From: Agrypnia vestita
Lineage: Eukaryota; Arthropoda; Insecta; Trichoptera; Phryganeidae
NCBI GenBank assembly: GCA_016648135.1
Contig: JADDOH010010235.1
Span: 1-64,000 of the forward strand
Direction: 5' to 3'
DNA length: 64,000 nt
Below the pieces are notes generated by a model. That model saw only the letters and a list, made by a program, of their open reading frames with translations, made no database searches and was not told the DNA's origin. Below, piece after piece: positions 21,446 through 33,839 of the stretch; within the stretch, counting starts at the first letter, position 1, and each line of letters opens with the position of its first letter. The position numbers and the translations under genes were made by a program.

Positions 21446-21689
21446 TACATATTTTGGGTATTTTAGAGAAGTTCATATATTGCCATTTTGTATTTCTTAC
21501 GAGCATTGTATAGTATGTCAAGCATTATTTGTAAGTCATTATTATTCTCCGCTATAATTATAACGGTTATAAAATTGTCCTATTTGGAGCTATTAGATGT
21601 CTTCTATTATCCATTACCAAATTGAACAAAAATGGACTATTTTCTTATCGTATAGGTACGTATAGGTATAAAGGTAATATCCTTGGCTT

Positions 21690-22107
21690 TACCCAACCGA
21701 GTTTCTCCAGGGCATGCTTGGCTACAATAGTCTAGAGACTAGAAGGAATGTGTATTTGATTACACATTTTTATCGATTGTTGCGCGGTACGATCGATAAT
21801 CCTGAAATTATGCAGAACATTGGTTTGTATGTTCCTGATAATTACATTAGACATCGTCAGCTTACATTGTTTCACATTCCAATATACAGGACCAACCTGC
21901 TTGTTGGAAGAGCTACAGCTATGTTGAACAAAATCGCTTTGAGTATTGATATATTCCATGTGTCTGAGGGGGTTTTCCGAAGCGGGATTCTCATACACCT
22001 TTGATATGAATGAATTTATATACGTTTGATATTTTGTTGTTTGTTTATTTTCTCACTTTTTAATAACATTTACTATTATTTAGTTATAAATAAATAAATT
22101 GAATTGA
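21690..22107 (+). pseudogene. CR1/Jockey-like retrotransposon 3' end (copy 2)
   Basis: Open frame 21714-22004 reads MLGYNSLETRRNVYLITHFY, RLLRGTIDNPEIMQNIGLYV, PDNYIRHRQLTLFHIPIYRT and NKIALSIDIFHVSEGVFRSG, ending with TGA. Nearly the same protein as the minus-strand copy at 12745-13180, with a four-residue gap after YRTNL. 5'-truncated before the RT domain ends. The 3' tail is AAATAAATTGAATTGAA. No target duplication recognised. The intact frame shows that this insertion is fairly recent or still has few mutations. Confidence 0.85.
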
Positions 22108-22291
22108 ACCTGTCATTATCGGAATTGTATTTCTAAGATTATTAACATTGCTAACTCTGGAATTGCCTAGCATCGTCGACAACAGATGCAATCTTCATTA
22201 TGAGACAAATTTAAAATTTGTATGATTTAAAATATTAATTCATAAGAAAAATGCATCACTTTCAGTTTCAAGGCGTTTGTTTTACTCCTAG

Positions 22292-22350
22292 TCAACCCAC
22301 CAGAAGATAGTGAAAGCGATGATTACGAATATGAAGGCTTCCTAGCTTAA
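22292..22350 (+). CDS. Possible terminal exon of an unknown host gene
   Basis: TTTGTTTTACTCCTAG is a good splice acceptor with a pyrimidine tract. The following frame reads NPPEDSESDDYEYEGFLA and stops at 22348-22350. The acidic, serine-rich C-terminal sequence, a GC-richer trailer and AATAAA at 22456-22461 fit a terminal exon of a protein-coding gene. No upstream exon was found in this window, and 19 codons are too few for certainty. Confidence 0.35.
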
Positions 22351-22455
22351 ATAGGTGGTTCTTGGCGAAGAGTCGAATGGGGGGAGTCGAGGGATGGGCT
22401 GGAAGGGTTCTTCTCTCAGGCTTGTGAAGGAATTCGGAATTGGATTCTCTGAAGT

Positions 22456-22461
22456 AATAAA
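22456..22461 (+). promoter_or_regulatory. Poly(A) signal after possible terminal exon
   Basis: AATAAA about 105 bases after the candidate stop codon at 22350. Confidence 0.35.
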
Positions 22462-22469
22462 TCTTTCTA

Positions 22470-23320
22470 CCAAATTAGAATAATTCTTTGCCCCCAATAT
22501 AATTAACGTCTAAATTACCACGTAATAATAAGAATATAAATATTTTGATGACATTTATATAAAAAATCGATATATTTTGGTATTACTTATTTTATAATAT
22601 ATACGCCCTGATTTGGGCTTTTACATCATAACTATCATAGTAGGTACATAGGAATAACCATGACAAAAAATGGTATAATATTAACAACATAAATACAAAA
22701 AGTCAGAACAAAATACAGTGAGTAATATGTACTGCTATTTGAGCTTCCTAGAGAGACTGTGTGATTTTAGTAATAACATTGATCTGTGTTTTCTTTATAT
22801 ATTGTGCATTATTAGTATACCTTTTTATTTTGTGTAATTATTTTGTATTATTATTATCATTTTCAAGTATTTTAGTTTTTATATGAAGGTATATTTTATT
22901 TTAGGAATTTTGAAATCACATTTATGTATATTTAATACCTTAAATATTTTTTAAGATTGATTATACAGTATTCGTATTAATTTAGGTCTATATTTACAAT
23001 TTTTTCTTCGTCTTCTATTTCACATGAATAATTTTAAATGTTATTTTATTAATGTTACATTAATATTTATATGGCGGACCAGGTCTTAAACATTCATTAA
23101 ATTAGTCTTAAACATGCAATAAAGTAAACTCATCTTTATAATTATTATGTAAACCAAAATATTACAGAAAATACACAATGAAGGTGGAAGATAACAGATT
23201 GACAAACATATATGGCAAATGGTATTTGAATTCATAAAAATTTCTTTATTTGAACTAGAAGATAAAAACTCCAATACTAGACATAATCTAGGTTATGTAC
23301 CGCTTACAAAATTAAGTACC
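22470..23320. other. No gene seen
   Basis: Very AT-rich spacer with no recognised repeat. Confidence 0.45.
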
Positions 23321-23325
23321 GTTCG

Positions 23326-23601
23326 TTATAAGTTATACGCAATGAGTATATTATTACGAGAAAAATATGGTTTTCGATATGACATCTTGTAACTTTGCCG
23401 GTAGCAGATAGTTAGGTGTGTTCGGTTACGAAGTAAAACTTGTTTGAACTCAGGTAAACTATCAAATTCTAACCCCAAAATGGGTGCATCTTCACCACGT
23501 AGTGTTTGGAAACTTAAAGACGCCATGAATTGCTCACAGACAATTTTCTTACACCATCTAAATTCTTCAGACCTAAGTCTGACTTCTATCTTTTCAGGTA
23601 A
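23326..23601 (-). CDS. Possible exon, 92 codons, unknown product
   Basis: On the minus strand an AAATTTGTAG acceptor at 23602-23603 opens directly onto a frame that runs uninterrupted to a stop at 23326. It reads LPEKIEVRLRSEEFRWCKKI, VCEQFMASLSFQTLRGEDAP, ILGLEFDSLPEFKQVLLRNR and THLTICYRQSYKM, then a weaker AT-rich end. The frame is stop-free for 91 codons, uses charged and varied residues unlike its AT-rich neighbours, and has no similarity I recognise. The last 20 codons may be intron read-through. It may be a host exon or part of an unfamiliar transposon gene. Confidence 0.35.
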   Translation of the reverse strand, partial: LPEKIEVRLRSEEFRWCKKIVCEQFMASLSFQTLRGEDAPILGLEFDSLPEFKQVLLRNRTHLTICYRQSYKMSYRKPYFSRNNILIAYNL

Positions 23602-23759
23602 CTACAAATTTCATTGAGTGGAAAAATTTTCCAAAATAATTCACCGTTTTACGACACATTCAACATTATTTTTTCGAGATCGATACTTTTGTTAAAATTT
23701 TTTTATTTGAAAGGTATTAATAAATCGCCAACTAAATAAAAACTTGTGGCATTTAAGTA

Positions 23760-23902
23760 CAGTTTCCGGCAAACGTCCTGAAAATTTTTGGCGAAGTGGG
23801 GGAACGCGCAGAAGACAAATTTTGGGTCTCCTTGGTGGAATGGTATATGCGCAAACTTTCCCCCACTACGCCGAAAATTGTCAAGATGTTTGCCGGCTAC
23901 TG
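23760..23902. mobile_element. 143-bp mariner-type MITE
   Basis: Terminal inverted repeats CAGTTTCCGGCAAACGTC and CAGTAGCCGGCAAACATC extend inward about 45 bp through AAAATTTTTGGCG and AGTGGGGGAA. TA flanks both sides (23758-23759 and 23903-23904), the expected duplication. No coding sequence. Confidence 0.85.
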
Positions 23903-23904
23903 TA

Positions 23905-26900
23905 ATGAGGGATCAATTAGAAAAAATATCCGTTGAAAAATTATAATATTTATTCTGAATATTTTGAGTGTGTTCTAAAAAATCATCTTTAAGCCTATAT
24001 ATGAATTTTCTGTGATATGTTTATTTATTTATCTTTTTGTTATTTGTTTTTAAAATAATAATAATAATAATGATAAACAAGGAAAACTAAATAATGCCGG
24101 TATGAAAGTTCCATGTTTGTACCTCGGTGGAAACAGAATATTTTTTTAATGAATAGATGTTTTCGATTTTAACTCTTTATAAATAAAGGTATTTTAAGTA
24201 CATTTTTTCCAAGTCACTTCTTGTTTTTAAGACTGTATAAAATCATCTACGACATCACCTTTGTCCCTGAATATAAAGTAGACTCTTGTACACACACATT
24301 CTAGACGTGCCATGACCAAAAATTCAATCTCTATTTCATAGTATGTTTTGAAATTACATCTTCACAGTAAAATATGTTTTCATGAAATCTCCTATGTAAA
24401 AAATATTGGTTATTTGAATATAATCATTCTAATATGAAACTTTACCTGTCGGTGAGAATAAAAATATTTATTTAATTATTTCTATAATACAAAATAATAT
24501 AAATAAACTTTACAAATCAATTATTAAAATGGATCTTTATTATGTATTCTTCCAATATTTACGTGATTAGTCACTTAGGCTAAAAATAAGCATCTAGGAC
24601 AGGTGAGAACAGAGTCAATGGGGGTTGTTAATGCTAAGTTATTCAATTTTTTGGAGGTTTCGGTGAAGAAGTTTACCCCCAAATATCGCGTCTGAACTCA
24701 TTAAAATGTCCCATTATTCCATTATGGGTAGAAAAAATCGCTAAAAATGCACATATTTGATCAGACCGTAGTCAGGAGCAGAGGACGAGCAGGACCGAAG
24801 GTAAAAACGAGTTACCGAATGTTGGAAACAAACATTAATCGCGTCTGCGAATCCAGAGTTTTGAAATATGCCCCCAACTAACGATTTTAAATTGAATTAA
24901 ACTTTGCCAGGTAGGGAGAAGTAGAAAATAAATCAACCATTCCTGTTTCTCAGGAAAGGTCGGAAAAACTTTTTTCTTGCCTACTTAAATTAATCACTCG
25001 AAAGAAACTTTGCTGTCTGAAATGTAAGGGAATTAATTAAATTCTCGGTAAATATCATGTGTGCCATTTCACCACCGAAGGAAATACAACCACTCTTTAG
25101 GGGTTTTTTCTCGAGCGTTTGTTCAATATGTAACTAACCATAGCGGCGTAAAAAAATTATACACTTAATCTTCAACGAAACAAACAAGCTTAATTAAGCT
25201 TATACAACAATTATTTAATTACTATGTACACTTATTTAGTTAATTATAAGTTAGAACAAAGAAATTCTTCTTAACCATCGTTTTGCTTTCAGGATTCTAG
25301 GCAGTATTTTTTAAACAGTGCAAAAAAAAATTTAAACAGATTAAAATTAAATAGAAATGACAATGCCAACAATTCTGGATAGATGTGCACTTTTATGACA
25401 TAACACACGTACAGAAATCACAGATTATAAGTATGAACTTTTTTAATTTTATCAGTGGGAAAATTATACATGATCGTAATCGTTATGTAAATAATGTAAA
25501 CTTAAATAATGAAAAATAAAAAAAATGAAAATTGAAAGGCGTTTCCTGAAAACTCACATTTTATAAAACAATTCCCGCAATGATTCAAAAATAAATCAAT
25601 TTTTTTTGATAAATTTAATTTAATTTTATTTATCAAAAATTTTCCAATCTAACAGATTTATAGTGATCGAGAAATAAGTAAATAAAAAAAATTCACTTTC
25701 CAAATAGCAAACAAATATTAAAATAAAATTATATGTCAAACCAGACGCCACTTTGCTTTATGTGAAAATAATTTAATTAATTTTTCAATAATTAATCACT
25801 TTTTTTCACATGATTGCAAATGCCACTCTTATGGGCGTTTTTGAACAAATTTTTTTTCGGAGCCTATAGGTATTCTTTTTTTATTGAAAATATCACATTT
25901 GTATTTTAAATAATAGTAAATATACTGTTGAAGCAAGAAATTTAAAAATTTAAATTCAGACTTAAATTCTAATTAATTAACTTTTGTTAAATTCACCTAC
26001 TTTTTAACCGTTAAGATGAGAATACCCATTAAATACAACCGGATGAAAATATTTTTCTGAAGGTAATTTTTGATATGAATATTGCGATTTTGTATAAAGA
26101 TAAGTTTTGAACGATAAGCGGTCTGCCAAGATTAAGGCATTAAGACTTGTATAATAGTCCAACGAGCAGCGGAACGGGTCATGGTTAATATGCAGACAGC
26201 CAAGTTTTCAACTACATATGTTAAGTTTAAGTAAAGTGCATGATAGCAAGGCCTAGAACAAAGTTGTTTATAATCGATAAGCAGCAAGTTAAATTTATTT
26301 AAGTACTAGTATATCGAAGAAGGATGGTGGGCTAATGAACCTGACGTCATTATAAAAAAACATGAATTTGAAAGTCTTTTTCAGATAGAAGTCTTCGTCA
26401 TGTGTGCTTCTAAAATTTCATGAATCAAATAGACGACAAAGTACGGCAGTCTATGACCCTGCTAGCTAGGTGAAATCCAAACGGGCTTCATTGAGCCAAA
26501 CAGCAAACAAAGAATTGAGAAAAAAAATTGAGAAAAATAAAGGTATTCTTGAGACGACTATGGCCCGTTTTGAGTTCTCTGTATGATGTTCTATGGAAGA
26601 CGGTGAAAATTATTAATTTAATAATAATTGAATAGCCTTATACTGCACGTAGACTATCGAATCCAAACATTACAAATATGAGTAAATCTTCCTTCCAGTT
26701 GCGACTTTGTGTGCTATGTTGATGCTGTACTTTATTTATTTTTCATAAGTTTTTATCAAAGTAAAATCCTGCCGTAGGACAGACTTATCGTGTCTATTAA
26801 ATAATTCTAACGAATTGGTTTTAAAAGATGATGTAAAGTATGTAACCAGTTATAATTGAGTATTAACGATATCAATTCCATGTAGCTGCTGGTACATTGG

Positions 26901-28150
26901 ACGTCGGTACGAAAATTGAGCAGGCGTACGGGCACTAACTGACCCATTCACGCGGGTCTTTTATTATCTATTAGAACTATGGAGTTCATTTTTTCTTGAT
27001 TCCGAGTATTGTAGTTCCCTGATTGACTTTTTTTAGTTTCTCCTGGTCTTGATTCATGTTTACACTTTTATTTTATATATCCATTTTGAAAGAGGTCGTT
27101 CACTTGCTCATGAGCTTCTCGAGCTTCGTTTTTTCTTGCAACATGTAAAAAATTTCCAAGAATCCTTCTATTGAAGGACGTCTAAGTCTTTAGTTCTAGA
27201 AGATGGAGATATTTGTGCGTCTCGTGATTCAAGGGATACGCATCATTTGCCCCTAGTACTACATCTCAAAGGCATCTAACATATATCATTTTTTATACAA
27301 CAAAGTCCTTCACCGATGCTACCAACACACGCACTATGATTTCACAATAATTTCATTTGTTGTGAAATTTTATGAACAACTGAAGCAAAATTAATAAAAT
27401 TTCTGTAATTATAGATCATAGATAATTTGGATTAACAGAAACGGTGAGTTCACTCATATCTAAATATGTTATTTATGAAGATGTTAGTTATGAATATTCT
27501 TATTTTGAAGATATAAATTAGCATTTTATAACAGAACTGGAACATCAAAATATTAAATGATAAATGAAAAACTGAAAGTCAAACTTTAAAAGTCAGCAAT
27601 TTTTGACGAAGTATAAAGCTAGTCCAGTACAGGTCATTTAACGTATTTATGATAGTTCATAATATACCCAGTTGTGCTTCGCTTAGATAACTTACATACA
27701 TAGATGCTGCCTCGCTTACGTAAGAAAAATATGTGAGAAAAATTGTCAAAAATGAATCTTGTAAACTATGTAATAATAATCGTTTATAAATTACATCCTT
27801 CTCATATATTTTAGGTCATAAATTTCAAAAGCGATCGCAAATTTTTGATCGTTTCCATACAAAGCTTTTTCATTCATGCAGCGAGAGTTGGTAAATTTGG
27901 TGTACTTACTCATAAGTTAGGTGATTACTATTACTGTAGATAATCTTGAGTTAGTACTTTCAGAACCTAAACGTGGTTTATGGCTGAAATATTCGCTTAA
28001 AAGAAGACTGTTTACATTCTCAGAGGGAAAATGACATCGTGAACAAAAAGTAACGTCATAAACTTCCGAACCTTACGAGCGTCTCTTCTACAAAAAAAAA
28101 GTTTTATGAAAATAAAAAGTAATGAAATCAAAAATGTGGACGGTATTAAA
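23905..28150. other. Long stretch without genes or known repeats
   Basis: AT-rich DNA with an (AAT)n run near 24055-24070 and weak inverted repeats at 25598-25645 and 25745-25840. Around 24590-25110 base composition is more balanced, but no frame or repeat was found. No recognisable transposon in over 4 kb is unusual for this window. Confidence 0.5.
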
Positions 28151-28154
28151 ATAC

Positions 28155-28794
28155 TGTCACGGGTCGTGGATGCAAATAAAAATACTGGATATTAATTTGC
28201 GATTTATTATTAGTGATTAATTATGTATTAAATGGATAAAGTCACTTAATAGGAATTTAATTAATACAATATTCTTTAAATCACACTATTTCGTAAGCCA
28301 TCACTCGTCTACAAATACTTAATTATCGCTGGGAATACTTTAATTAACATTCGTACGAACATTTTCAATAAAATAAAAGTATAAAATTGTGCAATCCACC
28401 ATTTTAACTGAAACACCGGTCAGAGCAATGACGTCACGCCTCAGTAGCCAATACGGTATCTTTGAACCGTTGCCATAAACACAACGCAATGTTTAATGAG
28501 GCTTGACGTCACGTAGACGAAATGACAGCTGCGGGCGTTTTTGCGCGAAATTAAAAATATTTAGATGAAAATGCAATTATTTGCGTTAAAACTTAGTTTA
28601 TTACTGAAATAATGTTATTTTCGATAATAGTAGACGTGTACCTATAATAAAGAATGTTATTTCAAAATGTATCATCATGTTTATTTTTAAATTAAAAAAA
28701 AAATATATCAACAATTTTTCTTTCGACCCGTGTTCACGGAGGAAATCATAAAGTTTCATTTAATCAGTAAGTCATTTAATTTTGTTTCGTGACA
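28155..28794 (-). mobile_element. LTR-like repeat (copy D)
   Basis: Ends TGTCACGGGTCGTGG and TTTCGTGACA are mutually inverted. The left portion matches the 3' part of copy C at 16088-16632 (AGTGAT... TAATTAAT, ACACTATTTCGTAAGCC, AATTATCGCTGGGA). Flanks ATAC and ATCT do not form a perfect duplication, so the right edge is uncertain. Confidence 0.5.
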
Positions 28795-29049
28795 ATCTCT
28801 AAGAAACAAATTTTGCTTCTATGAGGAGACTTGTCTCAGCTTTTGTTTTTTGGCGTATCTCGTAGATTCACTGTATCATACCTCACTTCACTTTTGTTGT
28901 ACCTCAAACCCTCAAACGTCAACTGTCACTCAGTTGTCAGTTGGATGAATTAAAATTTCTCTAGCCACATTTTGCAATTATAAACATTCTGCTTTTCTAA
29001 CTTGCCATATTGAAATTAATTTTTAAAATTCTTCTTTTATTATATCTTT

Positions 29050-29450
29050 TTGTCTTTTTGCCTCTTTCTTTTAATCTCAAACTTAGCTCATGACGTGTTC
29101 AGTATCTACAATTCAATGTATAATTTTTTATTTAGGATAACTCACCTTAAAATTGAATTTTATAAGCATAGTGAAACTTCTAATTATAGTACTTACCTCA
29201 TTAATTTTATTTTGATTAAAAAAAACATTTATTATAGAATTTCACAAAACTAGCATCCATCGATAAAAAGCTATAAAAGCTTTAATGGCTTAATAAATAA
29301 AAACTTTAATAGTAAAGTAGAAAAATAAAGTGCGAGCCCCTGAAATCTATAAGAAGTGGTAGGTATTGTTAAATGATTTTCTTAAAATTGGTCACATTAA
29401 AATCCTCATTGACGAAAACTTTCAAGAACGGTGTATAAGAAAAATGTAAG
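29050..29450. other. No gene seen
   Basis: AT-rich; the 67-codon frame at 29050-29253 has no ATG-supported or protein-like features. Confidence 0.4.
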
Positions 29451-29474
29451 CAAACTACAAAAAAGATTTTCCAC

Positions 29475-29610
29475 ACCGAGGGTTCCGGGTCCGATTCCCG
29501 ATCGGGTCACAATTATCTACGTGATTTACTCAAGCTTGGTTGTTTTGTGACGTGTTTCGCTTCTGTAGTTGGGCTTCTTGGCCTTCTGAAACGTAAAAAA
29601 AATATTAATT
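29475..29610 (+). mobile_element. SINE family 1, 5'-truncated
   Basis: Contains the box B region GGGTCCGATTCCCG at 29487-29500 and the family body GTGATTTACTCAAGCTTGG, TTGTGACGTGTTTCGC and TTCTTGGCCTTCTG. Box A is missing. Confidence 0.65.
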
Positions 29611-30109
29611 TATACTAGCAGTTAATCAATCGGCTATTGATGATTGCTTTTTGCCTGCTAGGCCCTGCGGGAGGTGAATCCGCTGTTAGAGTCTGAGAAT
29701 GACAATTACCCATTGCCTGCTGCTTTTTATACGATTTCCTTACTTTTTGAAACTGGCAATGGAAGTGTTATAATAAAGCTACGTTGCCGTATATGCGCTC
29801 AAGTTTGACACATTTCCAATCATAGGTATATCCTATCCTATAAATTTAACGTCAAAAATATGATCGCAGATGTAAAAATATATATGTATCAATTTATTTA
29901 TTCTTTAAGTGACTGGAATTTTTAATAATGGAGAAATATTAAATATTTCTAGACATTAAATAATAACTAAATGTATTTTAAATTAATCTGTATATACAAA
30001 TCGTTTCTTCAAAAAAACATACAATTTGGTTATTTTTGAAAATGGCAATATCGAAATCACGCATTGTATATTGCGTTTTCGAAGCAATTACAGGGTAAAT
30101 AATTGCAAT
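29611..30109. other. No gene seen
   Basis: AT-rich spacer between two SINE copies. Confidence 0.4.
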
Positions 30110-30300
30110 TTTTTTCTAATGCAGATGATATACATACAAACATGGAATACGTGTCACATCTATATTCTTATTATTTTCAAAATAAGCTTAAATTCTGTAC
30201 TTGAAAAAAAGGACTAAATTTCTTGTGTCCTGAAACGGGCTCGAATCACTCGCATTAAAAGATGAGAATTATAACCACTACACCAACAACCCATTTTTCT
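30110..30300 (-). mobile_element. SINE family 2 copy, nearly full
   Basis: On the minus strand: head GGGTTGTTGGTGTAGTGGTT (box A TGGTGTAGTGG), box B-like GATTCGAGCCCG, and body TTAGCTT-GAAAATAATAAG, GATGTGACACGTATTCCATG. An extra stretch around 30200-30220 interrupts the body. Confidence 0.7.
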
Positions 30301-30729
30301 TTAAATAATTTTTTTTTTTTAAATATATTGAAATATGATTTCTTGATATAAATAAAATTTTAGTCTGATGTTTTTGATCTGATCTGAGATTATTTTTATC
30401 TGGCACACATTAATATGAAAATTTTGCGAAACCGTGCGGACATTTTATATTTTCAATGTGTTTGAATTGAAGCTCCGAGAAATAAATTAAATATGAGTCA
30501 AAGCAAACAGAATCCTAACGGAGGCTTAAATTGAGTTTGTTCAAGAAAAATCAATCAGGGCAGGCTTTCATTTTACCTTTTATACGCGGTATCAACTTAT
30601 TAATGGGTAATTTTAAATGCTTTTATTAAAGTTTTACATCGTTTGGGGAAAATGTATTTAACTACCTTTTAATAATTTATTATCTTTTTTTATATGTTTT
30701 TATAAGTACCTACCCTTATTGAAATATAT

Positions 30730-31257
30730 TGTAACGAGATCCAAACCCCTGGTATATGTAACTTGGAAAAACACTCTGGAAACATTTAGAACCCCCTAAA
30801 ATTATCTAAAACCTTCGCGAACGTCTACAAACGCCAAGAAACGACGAAGATCTTCTTTTAAACGCTAGAATGAGCTAGAAAGAATGAAAATACCAGCATT
30901 TTTGTGTATAAATAGGGCGCCGACTCCAGCTCGAGAGTTTTCGTATTGACAGTTTGTTTGGTATGAGAGACGACGCCCAGTGTGGCCAGTCGTGAAATAA
31001 ATAAATGCGATTAATACCGCGAGCGAGAAATGGATAGAATGTTCTAGTGAATGTTAAATATGTGTAACCTAGAGATAATAAAGTATTAATTTACGAGTGA
31101 TATACTGCGAAAAAGTGTAATTTAAAGAAGAGCGTTAAGATTATTTCATTTTAAGCGACTTTATACATTGAATAGTTAATTAATCATTAATAAATAATAA
31201 ATCGCTGATTAACATCCAGAGTTTTTATTCATTCGTCCCTAGCCATGACACGTGACA
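30730..31257 (+). mobile_element. Solo LTR, gypsy-like, perfect ATAT duplication
   Basis: Starts TGTAACGAGATCC and ends ACACGTGACA; ATAT flanks both ends (30726-30729, 31258-31261). Inside are a TATA box GTGTATAAATAGGGCGCC at about 30903, and a downstream GAGATAATAAAGT region suited to polyadenylation. 528 bp, no internal retrotransposon sequence. The 4-bp duplication and TG..CA ends are characteristic of Ty3/gypsy integration; insertion at ATAT is known for the Drosophila 17.6/297 group. This is the best preserved LTR in the window. Confidence 0.9.
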
Positions 31258-31261
31258 ATAT

Positions 31262-32150
31262 TTTTAACGCATTTTAATTAAGTTACAAATGTGATAACGC
31301 CGAAACGGTAAAAGATAAAATGGGGATTGATTTTATTTATAAATTTTTTTGAATAAAATTTCTGTATCAGTTTTATTACACAGGTATCGGTGGTTATAGT
31401 ATTGTACGAAAACAATAATTTTATTTGCAATGTGTACAAGTAAGCTATAACTATATAATAACATAATATGTAAGTGTTGAAAAATAATGAAGATTGTTTT
31501 GTTAACCATATGTTTACGTTTTTTTATTATTACATATTACACAAAGTATTGATAATAACTGTTCTGCAACAAGTTGCTATAGTTTCTGATGATATGAGTT
31601 GCATAGGTTTTCGGATAAACTATTTTAAAACTTGTTTGTTTTAATATAATTGATAATAACATACTTTGTTTTCACTGTTTATTTATTAAAAATATCATAT
31701 TTCGGAGCCAATAGTCCCGTAGTCAGGATAATAATATTTAAATTAAAATATTAAAAAAACAAAATACGAACAATAAAGAATAAAAATAATATATAGGAAA
31801 TGAATAAATAATTAAGTAGATACTAAAATGAAAACAAATTTAAAAATAACTATTTGTAAAAATCACCTGGTTATCAGTTCCTTTTTTTAGTATCACTTGT
31901 TCCTTGAATTTGTGATGACTTCGTTATTTTTGCCTATTTTTTTTATTGCAAGCATAATTGTTGTTTAATGAAATGTTAGAGAAATTGATATTAACAAGAA
32001 TCCAAACCTAGTATGAAGACGGCCACTAAGAGTATAAATAAACACATAATAGGTTATAAATAATTCTAATAAATTTAAGAAGGAAAATAAAATATTAATT
32101 ATTATATATACCGATTGGAATTACGGCTGGAATATTACAGAGACTAAATA
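31262..32150. other. No gene seen
   Basis: AT-rich spacer. Confidence 0.45.
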
Positions 32151-32151
32151 T

Positions 32152-32290
32152 CAGGGGCGTGCATGGGAACATCGTAGCATGACTTTTCCGTAATTAATTA
32201 TTTGAAAAAAAAAAACCGGAATACAAAATATATTTTGTAATATTTCTATCACAATTGTTATCATAGTTTTTATATTTTAATATGTCATAA
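32152..32290. repeat. hAT MITE, half copy
   Basis: CAGGGGCGTGCATGGGAACA then TAGCATGACTTTTCCG matches the left end of 52359-52525. The right terminus was not found. Confidence 0.55.
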
Positions 32291-32613
32291 AAGTCTGTAG
32301 CATAAATATTTGATTTTTATTTTTTTTCCAAAATATAAGTTAACAAAAAAGAAATATTTCCACAACCTACTGATAATTTCAATGCACTTTTTTTCAGTTA
32401 TTATCTGGAGACCTCGAAGGCTCCCTAAATTGTAAGATATAGTTTCGGTTTCTTCAAAATGCATATACAAAATTTTAATGAATGTCACTAATTCTTCATT
32501 CTCTTTAACAAAAATTTTCATGCGTATAAACGTTTCATTACATCGTGTTTGTTAAATGATAATACGGTCTTTAACTTTTGTTGAGGTGATCCCCATAAAT
32601 AGGAAAAGGAAGA

Positions 32614-33150
32614 TGTTCTCACGGGACGTGGATGTTGGAGGCAAATGAAACATAAAAACAATTACGTTATTTAATTAATTTTACAAAAAGCCACTAGACA
32701 CGAACTAAAGCGAAGCACTGTTCTTAAATTTATAGTCACTTAATATTTCTAGAATACTTCACAAACTTATTACCGCTTCAATCATTTTCGAAAATATTCT
32801 GTTCAATTTCACACGTAGGTACTTTAGTCGAATCATTATTACTCGTTAAACGCGCACTAATCACACTGCATCGCTACGGTTTTATCGCTGCTATTGTCGC
32901 ATCGGTTAAACGTCAAAGAGACTCTCCTCGCCACATACGCGCTAGCCTTTTTATACCAAACATGTTCGTTTTTTAAATGTTCAAAAAATTTCTTCCCATT
33001 TCTAATAGTCACTCGATATTTACAGTGTTTACGAAAATGTTTATGTCGATTCCTGATTATTCCAGGATATAATGGAGTGTTTCAGAGAATTAGAGAGACT
33101 TCGTTGTTATTTCCGAATTGATTGAACTTTTCGCAATAGTGTTAAAATTA
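32614..33150 (-). mobile_element. Solo LTR-like repeat (copy H)
   Basis: Aligns with 14640-15478 and 60930-61506: CACGGGACGTGGATG, GGAGGCAAATGAAA, AGCCACTAGACACGAACT, CACTGTTCTTAAATTTATAG, ACATACGCGCTAGC and TTTTTATACCAAACATG (minus-strand TATA box). The right end lacks the CTCGTTACA terminus, so it is truncated or decayed. Confidence 0.7.
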
Positions 33151-33838
33151 TTAAAATTTTCATAAAATTTCTTGTACCGCAAAAATAATACTTCATCTGA
33201 AAGCCTAGATGGTCTATTTTTTTAAAATTCAAATATGCCAATCCTCATATATTTACTATTTACATAATCATTTGACCGTGTTGAATTTTTCATGTGGAAC
33301 TTTTCGTGTTGAATTATCCAGCCAGAAACTCAGAAGCCATTTAAAAAACGTAGGTAGATAGTTGAATGTTTTTCGACGATAAATAATGAACCTACCTACA
33401 TCCTTTTCAATTCTCTCCTAAATATATTTCTTTTACTTTGTACCCAAAGAAACTTATTTCTTTTATACACACTTAATTATCCGTTTCCATTTGTCAGAAA
33501 ATGTATTTTCTACACTAGTGTTTAATTAAATGGTCCTTTTAAATAAAAACATAAAAGTTTTTAATTGTAACACTTTTTATACAATTAATAAAAATGCACT
33601 TTTTACCCTTTTTTTAATACTTGTCTGTTTGCAACTAAGAAAAAATATTTCAATGTATGTATATTAAAGAAATATCATCATCACCGTACGCCTACGAATT
33701 ATCGGGAGGAAACCTAGATAGGACGTCCTGGACAGTTGTCAACTTTTGACACAGGTAAGAAAATATTATCACGAGACAGTAGAAACGGAAATACATGCAT
33801 CTAATGATGATTTTACAGCACTACACACTTTCAAGATA
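33151..33838. other. No gene seen
   Basis: AT-rich spacer. An ATCATCATCACCG patch at 33673-33686 might be a retroelement tail but has no supporting frame. Confidence 0.4.
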
Positions 33839-33839
33839 T

